From positions 1,860,001 to 1,924,000 of the forward strand of contig KN832876.1 in NCBI GenBank assembly GCA_000827325.1: a stretch of DNA of 64,000 nucleotides. Reading direction: 5' to 3'. The notes under the pieces are model-generated. The model searched no databases, was not told the DNA's origin, and saw only the letters and a list, made by a program, of their open reading frames with translations. A program made the position numbers and the translations under genes. This document shows, piece after piece, positions 12,818 to 28,690 of this stretch; within the stretch, counting starts at the first letter, position 1; each line of letters opens with the position of its first letter. The DNA comes from Oidiodendron maius Zn (Eukaryota; Ascomycota; Leotiomycetes; Myxotrichaceae).

Positions 12818-14272
12818 GATGCAACCGTTGACATAGTGTATCTTTTCAAGTGTGTAGCAACGATTATATTCCCAGTAGCAAGTTATCTTGAGGGATATAG
12901 TAACAATTGGCGCTACAATAAGATGTTAGATGAAGATCTGAGCTGTCGGACTTTGTCGATCCCATTAGACGACTGCAAGAGCCTACTAGAGATGTGGCGC
13001 GATCTTTGGCGGAAATCGCTCCTGTAACAGTCTGCATGTCGAGTCTCAGCCTTGAGGCGCGTTTAAAATGGAGTGGGGTAGAGTGAAGAAAGCTTACACC
13101 TTCAGGTTTGAAAGACTTGGGCAGTTGGCGACTATGGTGTAGACGCGTCGAGCTAGAGTAGCTTTTAGGCAAATTTCCAGTCCTGGCTAGAGAACTAAAA
13201 CTAGAGAAAACAAGAGAAAACAAGAGAAAATGCGATTGAAAACAAACAGGTTGATCCCAATTTCGTGAGTGAGAGGAAAGTTCGGAGTTGAAGTGTGACG
13301 AGTTTAACTTGTTGGCGTAGGTACGCGAACTCGTCTTCTCAGCCCGCGTGCGAGGTAAATAGATGCCGAATTCAAGAATTCAGCCTAGCAGAGACTTGAC
13401 TAGAAGAATGAAAAGCTATCCTTTGTTTTGCGGCAGCACTTGTCGTACAGCATAATGTAGGATAATCAACGTCGGGAATTTGATTCGTAAAATGTGTCCG
13501 TGAAGATAAACAGCAAGATATTGACATAGCTATTGTACCATCATCAGTTAGTCCGTTTCTCTTCCCTTATTGTCTTTTAGCCAAAGCCTTCAACAGGAGT
13601 TGGTATATTCATCTTCGCAGGGGAATAGGATTGATTACTGAAGTATATATTTGTAGATGTAAAGCGTGAAACGAGGTTCCTATACATCGCGGCAGTAACC
13701 TCGCTTGTTCCACTAACCCATCCAAGTCGCTTAACTCTTGGACGCGATAAGACGCGCCACGACTGTTATACACAAGTTGCTACTGGGCCTAGCCTTATAA
13801 TCGTGGAGGCGTATCGCAGTCCGTTACATTGCTAGTGTAGGTAAATATTAATTTAGGATTCCGACTGTTCTTCAATCCTTGCATAGAATATGACATGTAT
13901 GGTAGTTTTCAAGCATGGTTGTTGAAGAAAGTGGGATAAATGGCTTCGGGTATCACCAAAGAGATCAAACCCATTGGTTCATTTTGCGAACCTTGGCCAG
14001 CTTAATATTAGAAGGGTTGTTGTATTAATGGTTTGAATTACCTGCTTGGTAGCTACACTAACAGAACAGTAGAGAATACCATACATTGACTGAGTGAGAA
14101 CTAAGAACGCAAGAGATTGGGTGAGGCGGGAGCGATGTTTGCCCCTTTACGTTCTCTTAGCGAACTGGCCAAATCCCCGCTCCAAACGCGTCGCGTAAGT
14201 CAGCGAGGCTTATATCTGCGCCTGGGCTTTCGGAAGACAAAACTTGTCCAGGCAGACAACGTAACAGCGAAG
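12818..14272. other. Divergent promoter between the cell-cycle kinase and SMC5
   Basis: About 1.45 kb separates the two start codons. Frames here are short and overlapping and show no domain. It holds MluI-box motifs (ACGCGT) at 13143-13148 and 14186-14191. The SMC5 frame stays open upstream to an ATG at 14117, but that 52-residue extension shows no conservation I recognise, so I treat it as leader. Confidence 0.6.
14186..14191. promoter_or_regulatory. MCB-like motif ACGCGT upstream of SMC5
   Basis: A palindromic ACGCGT lies about 82 bp before the chosen SMC5 start; a second is at 13143-13148, about 325 bp from the kinase start. This is the MBF core for G1/S genes in yeasts. The motif also occurs elsewhere in the window, including in coding sequence, so its use here is uncertain. 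Confidence 0.3.
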
Positions 14273-17882
<3,610 letters not shown>

Positions 17883-18691
17883 ACGAGATCTTTCAGCTCG
17901 AGCTTGGCGCTTCTGGCTTTGGCGTTATGGGACACAAAAGGGGGGGGAGATAGATTAATATCTGGATGTACGATATCCGAGTCATGAAGTGATGACAAAT
18001 AATGTGAAACGTTAAGCTTATATGTATGCTCAGTAATGTACTGCCCGCCGACGTATGGGTATGTGTATAGTTATTCCTCTATCCCCGAATACGTCTATAT
18101 TTACTCGACTGAGTCATCATTGCTTTTAAATACTTTAATTACTCTAATATCCAGAGTCCATCTATATACCAATCGTACACCATCCCCTCTCCCCATCTAC
18201 TGACCTGGGCACGATTTAATTCTGTGGAGAGGTCTTGATACGGAGATTGTTATATAAGTAAAATCTGTGACGGCCCCCTTTTCAACTCTTTAAGCAAGGG
18301 GAGAAGCGAGGGGAAGCGAGTGAGAACGAGGAAATACAGTCGACATACAGGGGTCGGGACACGCATCACGCATAACAGAGATAAGGGGACATATTCGGAT
18401 ATTAAATATTTCGAAATCAGTGTATTAGCATAATCTATTTAGGATCTCCTTAATCTATCCTTCGGATCACAATTTCCCTATCGACATCATCCTTCTAGCT
18501 AACCTATATACACCGACGTTGAATCCACCAAGCCCCAGGCCCTACGTATTAGGCATGCAGTTATCATATAAACAAGTTGTTCGCGCGCAGCGCTCATTGA
18601 GAAGGGATAGGAGATATATTTTGCGTGCAGGAACAGAAAGGAGATTTGCTCTTCACTTTCTGCCAAATGCTTAAAGTGGAAAGGAATTTCT
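17883..18691. other. Convergent 3' intergenic region (SMC5 / GH72)
   Basis: Both neighbours end here. The sequence is AT-rich with short purine runs (about 18290-18330). No gene or structured RNA seen. Confidence 0.6.
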
Positions 18692-20452
18692 TCACATGAG
18701 TGACAACCAGGCAGTGACGAGCGCACCAGCCACCGAGAGACCAGTCCAGTTTCTTTGCATACTGGTTGCAGCACCCTTCTTCGTCGGCGAGGCGGTTACG
18801 CTCGAGGTGGTGGTGCTGGAGATGGCGCTGGGGTTATTGCTCTGGTCGTTGGACAGCGGAATGATGGATAGGCCTTGGATGATGTTTCCCTGGGAGTCCT
18901 TGACGGTCTGGGACACGGCGGTCTTGGTGACAGAGACGATCTTACCCGTGGGCGCGTTCGCGATACCGTTATCGATCAGGGTCTGGGCTCCTGGGGGAAC
19001 GGCCGGGAGGGTGAAGTTGCTGTTGAAGGACTTTGCGGAGATGAGTGAGGCGGAACACTTCGGGGCGGTGACAGAGGTGTTCTGTGCGGGAAGGCCTTGT
19101 ATTGCGGTCACGTTCAGGGTGCTGAATTGCTTCTGCAAGGTGTCGTAGTCTGGTAGCAAGTTGGCGGAACCATCGCTGTTGATGTTGACAAGGCCGAAGT
19201 TCGAAGCCTCCTGGGAGAATTCATAGACCATGCCACCGGAGAGGACGGGGGTCATGAGGGGGCCGTAGATCACAGGCACCTCAGTGAAGATGCGAGGGGC
19301 GGGCACGTTGCACCCGTACTCGCTGAAGAAGACGGGCACGCTGGTGCCAGTCAGGTCGGACACCAACACATTATAGCTGGAGGTGGTGAAGGACGAGTCG
19401 CCGCACCACGAGTAGCTGTTCAGGGCGAACAAGTCCACGCGCGATGGGTCAGAGTCGTCGCCGGTCGTCGTGCACTGGAGATAATTCCAGGTATCGACCA
19501 GGATGTCGCGGACGTCCGCTGCGCTGTATCCCACCGGTATGTCCCGAGCCGAGTTCTTCTTGATGTAGTTCTTCAGGTCGCGTGTCACAGCCTGGAGAGT
19601 AAAGCATGTAAGTCATCCCTTCAGAACTATAGCAAAAGGCGAGGGTTCAGCTTACTCGCATGTACGGAGGGACAACGCTGGCACTGGCGTCATCATTGAT
19701 AACCTCGTTTCCGGAGAAGAAGAGGAGGGTGTTCGGGTAGCTCTTGAACGCCTCGACGACGGCGAAAGTCCGATTCAGGTACGACGAGTCATAGGTGGTC
19801 CAGGGCTCATCGCGGTTGATGCTCTCTCCCGGTAGAGGCGAGTTAACATCGAGCAGCATGTAGATCCCGACCTGCCAATCTGTTAGTCCCCTCCGCTTTT
19901 ATGGACGTGGGCGATCGGAAGATCACTGACCTCGTTGAAGATGGAGGCGCAAAGGTCGTGGTTGAGGTCCGGGTCCAGATTGTAGACGCGGATGGCATTT
20001 ACTCCTGAAAAACGCCCATCGTCAGTATGTTTGTCTGGGTGTACGCTCCTTTAGGGAGAAGGATTATAAAGGTGTTCCGCACCCAATCTCTGCATGAGCG
20101 CAGCATCTCTGAGACACACATTGCCGTCACTCAGAGGGTCGATCCCACTGGCGGGATCATACCCTGATGATCCACCTGGCTGGTACGCAACGCCAAGAAG
20201 CTGGAAGCGGTCGCCCGTTTCGCTGTTGATGAAGTCGGAGCCTTTGATGTCGATGGTAGGGACGGCGCTGGCGAGTTGGGCGCCGAGCGCGAGGATTGAT
20301 ATCTGGGAGCGCCAAACGCGTCAGTTCAAAGAACGATAACTCTTTGGGGTTCAAGATATTTCTTGGAAATGTGCCGGATTTGTACGTAAAACCCTCTAGA
20401 GTGCCGTGTGAGGCGCCGAGGAGAGAAGTCGACGTACCGCAGTGGTAAACAT
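18692..20452 (-). CDS. GPI-anchored beta-1,3-glucanosyltransferase, GH72 (Gas/Gel family)
   Basis: Cuts and re-joins beta-1,3-glucan chains in the growing cell wall. Five exons (20452-20438, 20302-20083, 20004-19931, 19871-19656, 19591-18692) with introns of 59-135 nt give 474 residues. The start MFTTAISILALGAQLASAVP is a signal peptide split by intron 1, so the first exon codes for only five residues. The catalytic glutamates lie in LLFFSGNEVIND and VPVFFSEYGCN; family blocks LLGVAYQPGG and FALNSYSWCGDSSF are present. After the catalytic domain comes a Ser/Thr-rich stretch and a hydrophobic tail (GLSVAGALVTAWLSLM) that should be exchanged for a GPI anchor. There is no cysteine-rich X8/CBM43 module, so it belongs with the Gel1-like branch. 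Confidence 0.95.
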
Positions 20453-21107
20453 AGTGTGGGGTCCAAACATCAATGAATGGCCCGGAAAGGCGAGAAAAAC
20501 TAAAAATTTAATTCAATTCTGTTCAAATAAGGGACAGGAAAGGCAGAGGGAAAAAAGTTCGAGGAGCGAGAGTGTTGAAGTATGAATCTGGAGAGAGAGA
20601 AAATGAAGAGAAGGAGCAGAAGTGCGAGGTAGAAGTAGGTTGGCCTAAATGGGCTGGAGTCGAATTTCCAAGGGTCTCGATACGTGCCAAGCACTCTAGA
20701 AACCTCAGAATACGAACCAGCGTCGGGCCTGTTGCGCGCAAGTGCTTGAGGGAGGCCGCCACCGTACAGCTTGGGGCGCACCCTCCGGCGCTGATTCGGC
20801 CGACGACTTCAACATGGCAGCTCGACGGCCAAACACCATTGATTTTCGGCTTCACCCCCTGAAACAATTATCGACAGCATCTAACGACCTCGCTGATGCT
20901 TAATTCTCCGGGTTTCAGGATCGCCGGATATCTTGACATCCTCGGTCATCCTCAGAAAAGTTAATTACCAAGTATCTATGTGATTTTCTACATCCAATAC
21001 AAAGCAATCAATCCATCTGACACGGGTCTCCTCGGCAGCCCGTATAAATTACGCTGCGCGAGAATACCAAGCATCACCACGACGTCATCTCATAAACTGC
21101 TCTAACT
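20453..21107. other. Intergenic: GH72 promoter and acl2 3' flank
   Basis: Holds the upstream region of the GH72 gene and the downstream end of acl2. Overlapping frames near 20500-20860 on both strands have no recognisable content. A GA-rich stretch lies near 20585-20620. Confidence 0.5.
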
Positions 21108-23056
21108 CTATCCCTTAAACTCTTCCACCGTGCTTCCTGCTAGGCGACCTGGGATGAGCGCCAGCGGTACGATGCCGCTGACATGCATCTCGGGCCCATA
21201 TACGTGCATGTCGAGCTTTAACTCTTGGCCGACGGACTTGATGTTCTTGAGACCCTCTTGGTAGTTGGGGCCGGCACGGCGCACCCAGATCTGGACCTTG
21301 TGCTCGATGAGCTGCCCGCTGAACTCCCGCAAAGCGCGAATGACGCCCTTGAAGGTCGAGGCAACGTTGGTGAAGTTGGCAATGCCACCACCGATAAATA
21401 GCACCTTGCCTTCGGGCCGGATGGGGGAGCGCAGCATCAGGTCGAGCACAGTACGTGCGTAGTGGAAGGTCTGCGTCTCCGTGGGTGCGCCGGAGTACTC
21501 TCCGTAGTTGGCCAGCTCGTCGGCAAATCCAGCGCTGGCAATGGCATCGGCGTAGACGACGGAGGCACCACCACCAGCAACGAGCGTCCAGACGCGTCCA
21601 TTGGGGTTGAGGATCGTGAGCTTCAGCGATGCACCAGTCTTGGCGTCGAGCTCAGCAATGTAGGCTTCTTCCTTGCTCAGCTCGCGACCAAAGGGAGCTG
21701 GGAACTCCATGGGTGGACCAGCATCGATATTGACCTTGCCATCAGTATTCTTGACAGCGGTCATGCCCAGGGCAGCAGGAGAACGTGCGACGGCCCACTT
21801 GACACCGCACTCGAACTCAGCGGTCTGGTCTAGCTTAGCTGCCAGATCCAGGAAGTGGACCTCAGCAGACGTGCCGCTGGCGTTGGGGATGACGACCAAG
21901 GGGTTGATCTCCAGGTATGTGAACTGGCAGTCGACATAGACGGCGTAGAGTCTTGTGATGAAATCCACAAGGACATTGTGGACGCCTTTGGGGACTTTTT
22001 TCAGGAGGGCCGCCGCAATCTCATTGTTGGAAGGGTATTCGGACAAGTCGACTGAGACGAGGAGCTTCTCAGCTTTCGCATCGACATCGCCAACATCGAC
22101 ACCGCCCTCGTGAGTGAAGAGGATCCAATCGCCCTGTAGGGAAGCGCGTGTTAGCAGGGCGATAACTAAACGACAGCAGGACCACGGGTCACCCAACACC
22201 CTGTGGTTCGGCGGGAGGCTCTAAAGTGATCAGGGTAGAGAGCCGACATGTGCTATTTCCAGCAGCCGGTTAGGGGTATGTCGTTCTGGGAATGAGGTGT
22301 GGGCCACTGGAACCACCCAAGGTCTCTTCCCCTCCCGTTTAGCCTCCGTTCGTCCGCTGCAAAGTAACATTACCGAATCGGTGGCCCTTGGCCCGAGAAC
22401 CAACAAAATGCTGGCGATGCCCACAGAGCGTGGAAAGTGTCTAATTCTCAATTCCACAACTCGCGCAATCCACTTGGAATCACTCGATTTCTGTCCGAGG
22501 TGGATTTTGCCATGTTTCTCCGTGTTGGGGTTGCTTCGCCACCATGAACAAACTATGGAGTGATCTCTTGCCGCCACCATCGCGCCGGGGGAGGACAAAG
22601 TGAAAGGCAGCCTACCTCTCTTTGAGAGTTGATATTGATATAGTATTCGGTTCCGTCTGGGTGAGGCACGAATGGCTCAACCAAGAACTGTCTGAGCACG
22701 CCCACGACGGTCTCCACCTTCTGCGGCTTGCCCGCACGAGCTGCAATCCAGGCCTTTGCCTCTGGCCACGTCTTGTTCAGCGCCAAGAGACCGCTCTTGC
22801 CTCGTCGCTTGATGAGCTGGTCCGGCTTGGCCACGAACTTAGCCCCGGGGGCAAGCAGCCACGGGTAGGCGGTCTCGGCCTGGTCGAGGATGTCGGCGAC
22901 TTCAGCGTCCTCCGGGAAGTAGAGAGAGGCCAATCTGGGAGGAGGGTTGTGTGTTGCGGATTTGGGGAGGGGCGAGGGCTTGATGACGGGGGCGCGGGTG
23001 AGGTGGTAGTTGAGGATGGCCTTGCCGTCGGCCTCGAGGATGGATTTGGCAGACAT
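21108..23056 (-). CDS. acl2: ATP-citrate lyase subunit 2 (ATP-grasp subunit)
   Basis: With Acl1 it cleaves citrate to acetyl-CoA and oxaloacetate in the cytosol, feeding lipid synthesis and acetylation. Two exons (23056-22616 and 22133-21108) give 488 residues. The protein starts [19 protein letters not shown], has the ATP-grasp core ([31 protein letters not shown] across the junction, [10 protein letters not shown]) and the glycine-rich [16 protein letters not shown] of the CoA-ligase fold. In Pezizomycotina the two subunits are separate genes matching the halves of animal ACLY. The single intron is 482 nt, far longer than any other here, yet the exon join restores an unbroken conserved block in phase 0. 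Transcribed divergently from acl1. Confidence 0.97.
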
Positions 23057-24191
23057 GGTGGGCGGTGGAGGTGGAGATGGAGGACAAGATGGGAGGAGTG
23101 TTCACTGCTGCACTTTTCAAATCAGCTTGAGTCCGTGTGCTCTTTGCAGAGTTGTTTGTGTGTGCTAATTGAAGGTCTGGGAGAAGCATTCAGAGCATCT
23201 GGAAGACCCATTGAGTGCCGATGCCTCCCACCTTGGGAGCAGATATGGTGTCCGCCCCAGTGACATTGGCAGCTGGCCGTCCGATTTCTGGGTTGCCAGG
23301 CCTCTGTTCGACGTATCCCGACGCTCAGCTATGCAGTCCAGGACCAGCGACGATGTCGTGGGGAAGTCCGATTCGGGGCGTTTTGATGGGCGGGAGGGAG
23401 CAGAGCAACGGGGAATGACAGTGAGAGTGCAACATACCGGAGACAGGAACAATGCCAGGAGGGACCACAGCGACAAGAACTGAAGGAGAAAGCGAGGAGA
23501 GAAGGATTCAACACGATCCTGAATATCTATAATCTAATTTTTTTTCTGGGCGATTGATGAGACGGGGGAGCGATGCGATGGGGGATTATTGGGACTGACC
23601 GAATCTCCTCGACAAACGGGGTGTTAGCGCGAGAGGGTTTTGGCGGTGGCTTTTGGGTCAGCGAGAAAAGAAGAGAGCGTCCCAACAGCGCGGGAATCGG
23701 GGAATCGTACGAGTGAGCAAGGATACGCTGGAGCAACTGGGCGACTCGGGTCCTCAACAACAACAACAAAAAAAAAAGTGTGTTAGAGGAGGGTCTAAAG
23801 ATATATCCCGAAAGGAGAGAGAGACACACACATCACATTTCCACCTCCCGGATATCGACCTCGCCAGTTCCTTTTATCGCTTTGGCAGCTGCCAGCTTCT
23901 TCTTCGCCCCGTCCGTATAACCAACCAACTGCCGCCCTCGTCATCTCCAAAACCCGCAAACCTCGTCGGAGCCCGTCGTCAGAGTATTGTTCCGACTTGG
24001 CTCTTCTGATTCTCCGTGAGTCCCCCCAACGTCCAATTCCCATCTGCCATCGGCCATTGCCCCCAATTCCCCCCTCATCCTCATCTTCATCGATCTCCCC
24101 TCCAATTCATCTCGCGAGGGCCTTGCAAGCTAATTGTTGTCCTTTTCCATCACCTAAAGACCACCCGCCGCCCCCCTGATTCCTCTTCATC
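23057..24191. promoter_or_regulatory. Shared divergent promoter of acl1 and acl2
   Basis: The 1,135 bp between the two start codons serve both subunit genes, which need equal expression. It includes a CAA/poly-A run near 23756-23779. A GTGAGT at 24016-24021 followed by AG candidates before 24192 could mark a 5'-leader intron of acl1. No open frame with recognisable content. Confidence 0.7.
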
Positions 24192-26233
24192 ATGCCTGCG
24201 GCCACGCCCAACGGTACCAGCGCTGCCTCGGCGGGCAGCCTGTCTGCCAACGACAATATTCGTCGATTCGCCGCGCCCAGTCGTCCGCTGAGCCCGCACG
24301 CTGCCCATACCCTCTTCCACGACAAGACCCGATGCTTTGTGTACGGCCTACAGCCCCGAGCGGTGCAGGGTATGCTCGACTTCGACTTCATCTGCAAGCG
24401 CAAGACCCCCTCCGTCGCCGGCATCATCTATACCTTCGGTGGGCAGTTCGTGAGCAAGATGTACTGGGGCACCAGCGAGACCCTGCTGCCCGTCTACCAG
24501 AGTGTGGACAAGGCCATGGCCAAGCACAGCGATGTCGATACCATCGTCAACTTCGCCTCATCTCGCAGCGTGTACAGCTCGACCATGGAGCTCATGGAAT
24601 ACCCCCAGATCAAGTCCATTGCCATCATCGCAGAGGGCGTGCCTGAGAGAGTAGGTTCAATCAATCCCCACACCCAGAAGCATCGCGTCTAACCGCTCTC
24701 CAGCGTGCACGTGAGATACTCCACGTTGCGAAAAAGAAGGGCATCACCATCATTGGCCCGGCCACTGTCGGTGGTATCAAGCCTGGATCCTTTAAGATTG
24801 GTAACACTGGTGGCATGATGGACAACATCGTCGCCTCCAAGCTGTACCGCAAGGGCTCTGTCGGCTACGTCTCCAAGTCGGGTGGTATGTCCAACGAGTT
24901 GAATAACATTGTTGCGAACAGAACCGACGGTGTTTACGAAGGAGTGGCGATTGGCGGCGATAGATACCCCAGTACCACCTTCATCGACCACCTTCTCCGA
25001 TACGAGGCCGATCCAGAATGCAAGATCCTGCTCCTCCTGGGAGAGGTCGGAGGAGTTGAGGAATATCGGGTCATCGAGGCCGTTAAGAGCGGACAGATCA
25101 AAAAGCCCATCGTGGCGTGGGCCATTGGAACTTGTGCTTCCATGTTCAAGACTGAGGTTCAATTCGGCCACGCTGGTTCGTTCGCCAACTCTCAGCTGGA
25201 GACCGCTGCCGTCAAGAACAAGTCGATGAAGGAGGCCGGCTTCCACGTCCCAGATACCTTCGAGGAACTGCCGCAGGTCCTGGCTGCAGTGTACCAGAAG
25301 CTAGTCAAGAATGGAACCATCGTCCCACAACCAGAACCCGTCGTGCCCAAGATCCCGATCGACTACTCATGGGCCCAGGAGCTTGGCCTCATCCGAAAGC
25401 CTGCCGCCTTCATCTCCACCATCTCCGACGACCGTGGACAGGAGCTTCTGTATGCCGGCATGCCCATCTCCGATGTCTTCAAGGAGGACATCGGCATTGG
25501 TGGCGTCATGTCGCTGCTGTGGTTCCGTCGCCGCCTCCCAGACTATGCCAGCAAGTTTCTAGAGATGGTACTCATGCTGACTGCCGATCACGGCCCTGCT
25601 GTGTCTGGCGCTATGAACACCATCATCACCACCAGAGCAGGCAAGGACCTGATCTCCGCCCTCGTTAGTGGTCTCCTGACCATTGGATCGAGATTCGGCG
25701 GTGCCCTGGATGGTGCTGCTGACGAGTTCACCAAAGCCTTTGACAAGGGCCTCAGCCCTCGCGACTTTGTCGACACCATGCGCAAGCAGAACAAGCTCAT
25801 CCCAGGTATCGGCCACAAGGTCAAGTCGCGGAACAATCCTGATCTCCGCGTCGAGCTCGTCAAGGAGTTCGTCAAGAAGCGCTTCCCCAGCTGTAAGATG
25901 CTGGACTACGCTCTTGCTGTCGAGACAGTGACCACGTCAAAGAAAGATAACCTGATCCTGAACGTCGATGGCGCTGTCGCCGTTTGCTTTGTCGACCTGA
26001 TGCGGAACTGCGGCGCCTTCAGCGCCGAGGAGGCTGAGGACTACCTGAACATGGGCGTCTTGAACGGCCTGTTCGTGCTTGGTCGCAGCATTGGCCTCAT
26101 CGCCCATTACCTGGATCAGAAGAGACTGCGCACCGGCCTGTACAGACATCCTTGGGACGATATCACCTATCTCTTGCCCAGCTTGTCTTCCGGTGCGCCA
26201 GGTGCAGAGGGTCGTGTGGAGGTCCAAATATAG
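24192..26233 (+). CDS. acl1: ATP-citrate lyase subunit 1 (citrate synthase-like subunit)
   Basis: Catalytic partner of Acl2. Two exons (24192-24650 and 24704-26233) with a 53 nt intron give 662 residues. The CoA-binding part includes [17 protein letters not shown] and [20 protein letters not shown]; the phosphohistidine loop is [11 protein letters not shown]; the C-terminal citrate synthase-like domain carries [14 protein letters not shown] with its catalytic histidine and ends in a Tyr-Arg-His-Pro-Trp-rich block. All regions of the animal enzyme's C-terminal half are present. The coding sequence is richer in GC and in C-ending codons than most neighbours, consistent with high expression. Confidence 0.98.
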
Positions 26234-26567
26234 ATGGTGTCTTTGTAGTTTAGTTTTTGGCTTGCGCGGGCTTGCTTCTCTGTAACCGTACGCCCGTCCT
26301 TCCTCTAACACAACTTTAATGGAAAATAAGCTTAGAAGATCGGATGGAATTTTCAGCGCTGTTATCATGTGATTAATCTTTTGTAGAAGAGTGTCATCTA
26401 AGCACAGCTCTGATTTTGTAGCTCATTAAAATAAGCAAAGCACCCAAACGCCCCCCAATCCCAGAATTTCATACACTCAAGAGAGAACGAAGCCAAGCCC
26501 TAGGCCTAGGACATCATCACAGCAAGTCAAGTTTGCCCCATAAAGTAAGATGCCACCCCCTTGTCCT
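26234..26567. other. Convergent 3' region (acl1 / POLD4)
   Basis: Terminator region of two convergent genes. No gene seen. Confidence 0.6.
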
Positions 26568-27299
26568 TTACGCATCCCCAGCTGCAGCATTCGAGCTCAG
26601 GAGCTCATCCACATATGCCCGCTCGATCTTGGTATTGTTCTTCTTCTCCTCTTTCAGGAGCACGGCTAGGACTTCAATTGGGGGCGAGAGGCCAAGCTTG
26701 TTGGCCCTGACCCAGCGCTTCATGCGAGCGATGCCAATCGCGGGCTATATGCCATGACTCTACGTTAGCCAGATGTCTAATGTGATGGAAAGAAGTCCAT
26801 AATGCACAACCCTGAACCCCCCCCCACAGAAAGCCATTGATATCAATCCCCTCTGCTGAGAGGAGTCATGAAGTAGAATGAAGAGCAAAAGAGTGAAACG
26901 TACCCCATACTGCGAACTCATATCCCACAATCTCAAAATCTTCTCCTCCACGCCCAATCCCTCCTGATGCAGCCTCGGCGTCCTCCTCTCTGCCTCCCTA
27001 GCCTTCCAATACCTCCTGATCTGCGCATCTGTCACCCCCGCAGCCTCGATCTCCTCCTTCGTCGGCTCGGGCTTGGACACCTCGGCCGCGGCCTGCTGCG
27101 CGACTGCCGCTTCGGAGGAAACGTGTCCGACATCGATAGTGGTCGGTGCTGCGGGCGAGATATCACTGGAGACGGATTTTTCTTTCTCGAGATCTTTGGC
27201 CGTGGGCTTGGTGTTCTTGGTCTGGTTAAAGGAGAGTGCTTTCTGGCCGCCCTTGGTGATGGGACCACCTGAGTTGCGGGTGCGACGGGTGGGCGGCAT
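26568..27299 (-). CDS. POLD4: DNA polymerase delta subunit 4 (Cdm1/POLD4)
   Basis: Smallest accessory subunit of replicative polymerase delta. Two exons (27299-26904, 26744-26568) with a 159 nt intron give 190 residues. The N-terminus is basic (MPPTRRTRNSGGPITKGGQK) and runs into QKALSFNQ, a PCNA-interaction-like motif as in Cdm1. The conserved C-terminal domain reads ILRLWDMSSQYG, then across the junction PAIGIARMKRWVRAN, then LGLSPPIEVLAVLLKE, which is diagnostic. The middle is Ala/Glu/Pro-rich and probably disordered. It is not linked by function to its neighbours. Confidence 0.93.
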
Positions 27300-27787
27300 T
27301 TTTTTAATATTTTTTCTTCTTCTGCGGTATGGCCTCTAGGGATTTGAAGTCCAGGTACTGGTTTTGAGGATATTTAACTAGTGTGGTTATGTGCGGAAGG
27401 GGAAGATGTGTAGTTGATGGCTAGGAGGTTTAGTTGATTCACGACTCGTCGTTCGGTTGCTAGGTAGCAACAGCGGGGTGGCAGCAAGCGAGACTCATCT
27501 TTCTGGTTACCACAGTCTAACAAGGTTCACGTATCGATAAATGTGTTTTCATTTGCTTTTGCAAAGTTCTTGTTTTCATTCAATGTGCTAGCAATGGCAG
27601 TCAATCCTAGTGGTGATGCCGTATTGAAATTGAAATTGAAATTGACAATGTGTGGGGTTCCATACTCGAGATGTTTTGCAGTTTCATCATCCGATGAGCA
27701 ATTATAAGTTGGAAAGTTCCTACTCGTTGCAAATCAGGATTCTCTCCCTGGCGAATCTTCATTTTCGATGTACTCATGCTCCGCACT
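27300..27787. other. Intergenic: POLD4 promoter and 3' flank of the 2EXR gene
   Basis: Holds a short tandem repeat at 27623-27645 (about 3.5 copies of TTGAAA). Nothing else seen. Confidence 0.5.
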
Positions 27788-28690
27788 TCAGTGGCAGCAG
27801 GGGCAGATGTCGTCTTTGCCGCAAGGCTGAAGTTCCGCCAGCTCCATGTGTGAGATTGACTCCAGCTGGCGCAGAGTACTGGCCTGCTTCGGGAAGAACC
27901 ACAAGAGCAATTGGTATAAGATGGTTCTCTTGCACATCCAGTGCTCATCAATGGTCATGTTCTTGTCAAACGGAGGCTGGATGACCGTGGTCATCTCAGA
28001 AAGCGTGACCTCAGCGCGGGGGGCAATCCTCTTTCCTCGAACCAGGATCAGATTTTTGATGGCCGGGAACCTGACGATCTGAATGAGGGGCAGGTAATTG
28101 AGTGGCCCCTCCCAGACCATTCTCTTGATCAACTTGAGACCCTCATTGTTCATCATATTGTTGACTAGCATCGCGCCACAGTCTTGAATATTGTAGCACT
28201 GGGCATAGATGCCGTCGCGGCTATGATCGAAGTAGGTTTGCATCTTCTTGTTAAAGTTTGTAGCAAAGGAGAGCTGGTACCACTTAAGAGCGATCATGCG
28301 TGACTCATGGCAGGCGTGCAGAAAGGCCGGAACCTTAGCTGGAGAGTAGATCGGCGCGCTTTTGCCACAGCGCTTGGAACTCTTCAGCAGGATATACCGG
28401 CCCTCTGGACGAGCATAAACCCACTGTGATACAAAAGTCAGCACTGTTTTTTTTTTGGGTTCCAGCAGCCCTGAAGGAGTTTAAAACGTGGTGCATGGGC
28501 TACATGTCCTTACAATCATCTGGCGGACCTCCTCTGGAAGGCACTTAAAGTAGGCGAATCTCTTGGGGTCATTCCTTGCCCTCCTATAAATTTATCAGTA
28601 GATGTAGGGGCTTTGGACGTCATGATTGAAGTACATAAACTCTCTCCACTCTTCTCGCCGCTTGGCGGCACTGCGTGTAATCACCGTCAT
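27788..28690 (-). CDS. 2EXR-domain protein of unknown function
   Basis: Three exons (28690-28635, 28583-28514, 28423-27788) with introns of 51 and 90 nt give 253 residues from ATG 28690. The reassembled start RFAYFKCLPEEVRQMIW, followed by VYARPEGRYILL and VPAFLHACHESRMIAL, matches the fungal 2EXR family, related in shape to F-box proteins and greatly expanded in Pezizomycotina, with no known biochemistry. The C-terminus has a Cys cluster (CGKDDICPCCH). The start is uncertain: the frame is open upstream of 28690 to a possible acceptor near 28732, and a further upstream piece could join, but it has no ATG. Confidence 0.8.

Noticed and set aside
14117-14272. 52-residue N-terminal extension of Smc5
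   Set aside because: It is in frame but not like other Smc5 starts and includes an MCB-like site; the ATG at 14273 fits the family better. It cannot be excluded.
22230-22598. 122-codon minus-strand frame inside the acl2 intron
   Set aside because: No recognisable content, and the exons on either side join into an unbroken conserved block without it.
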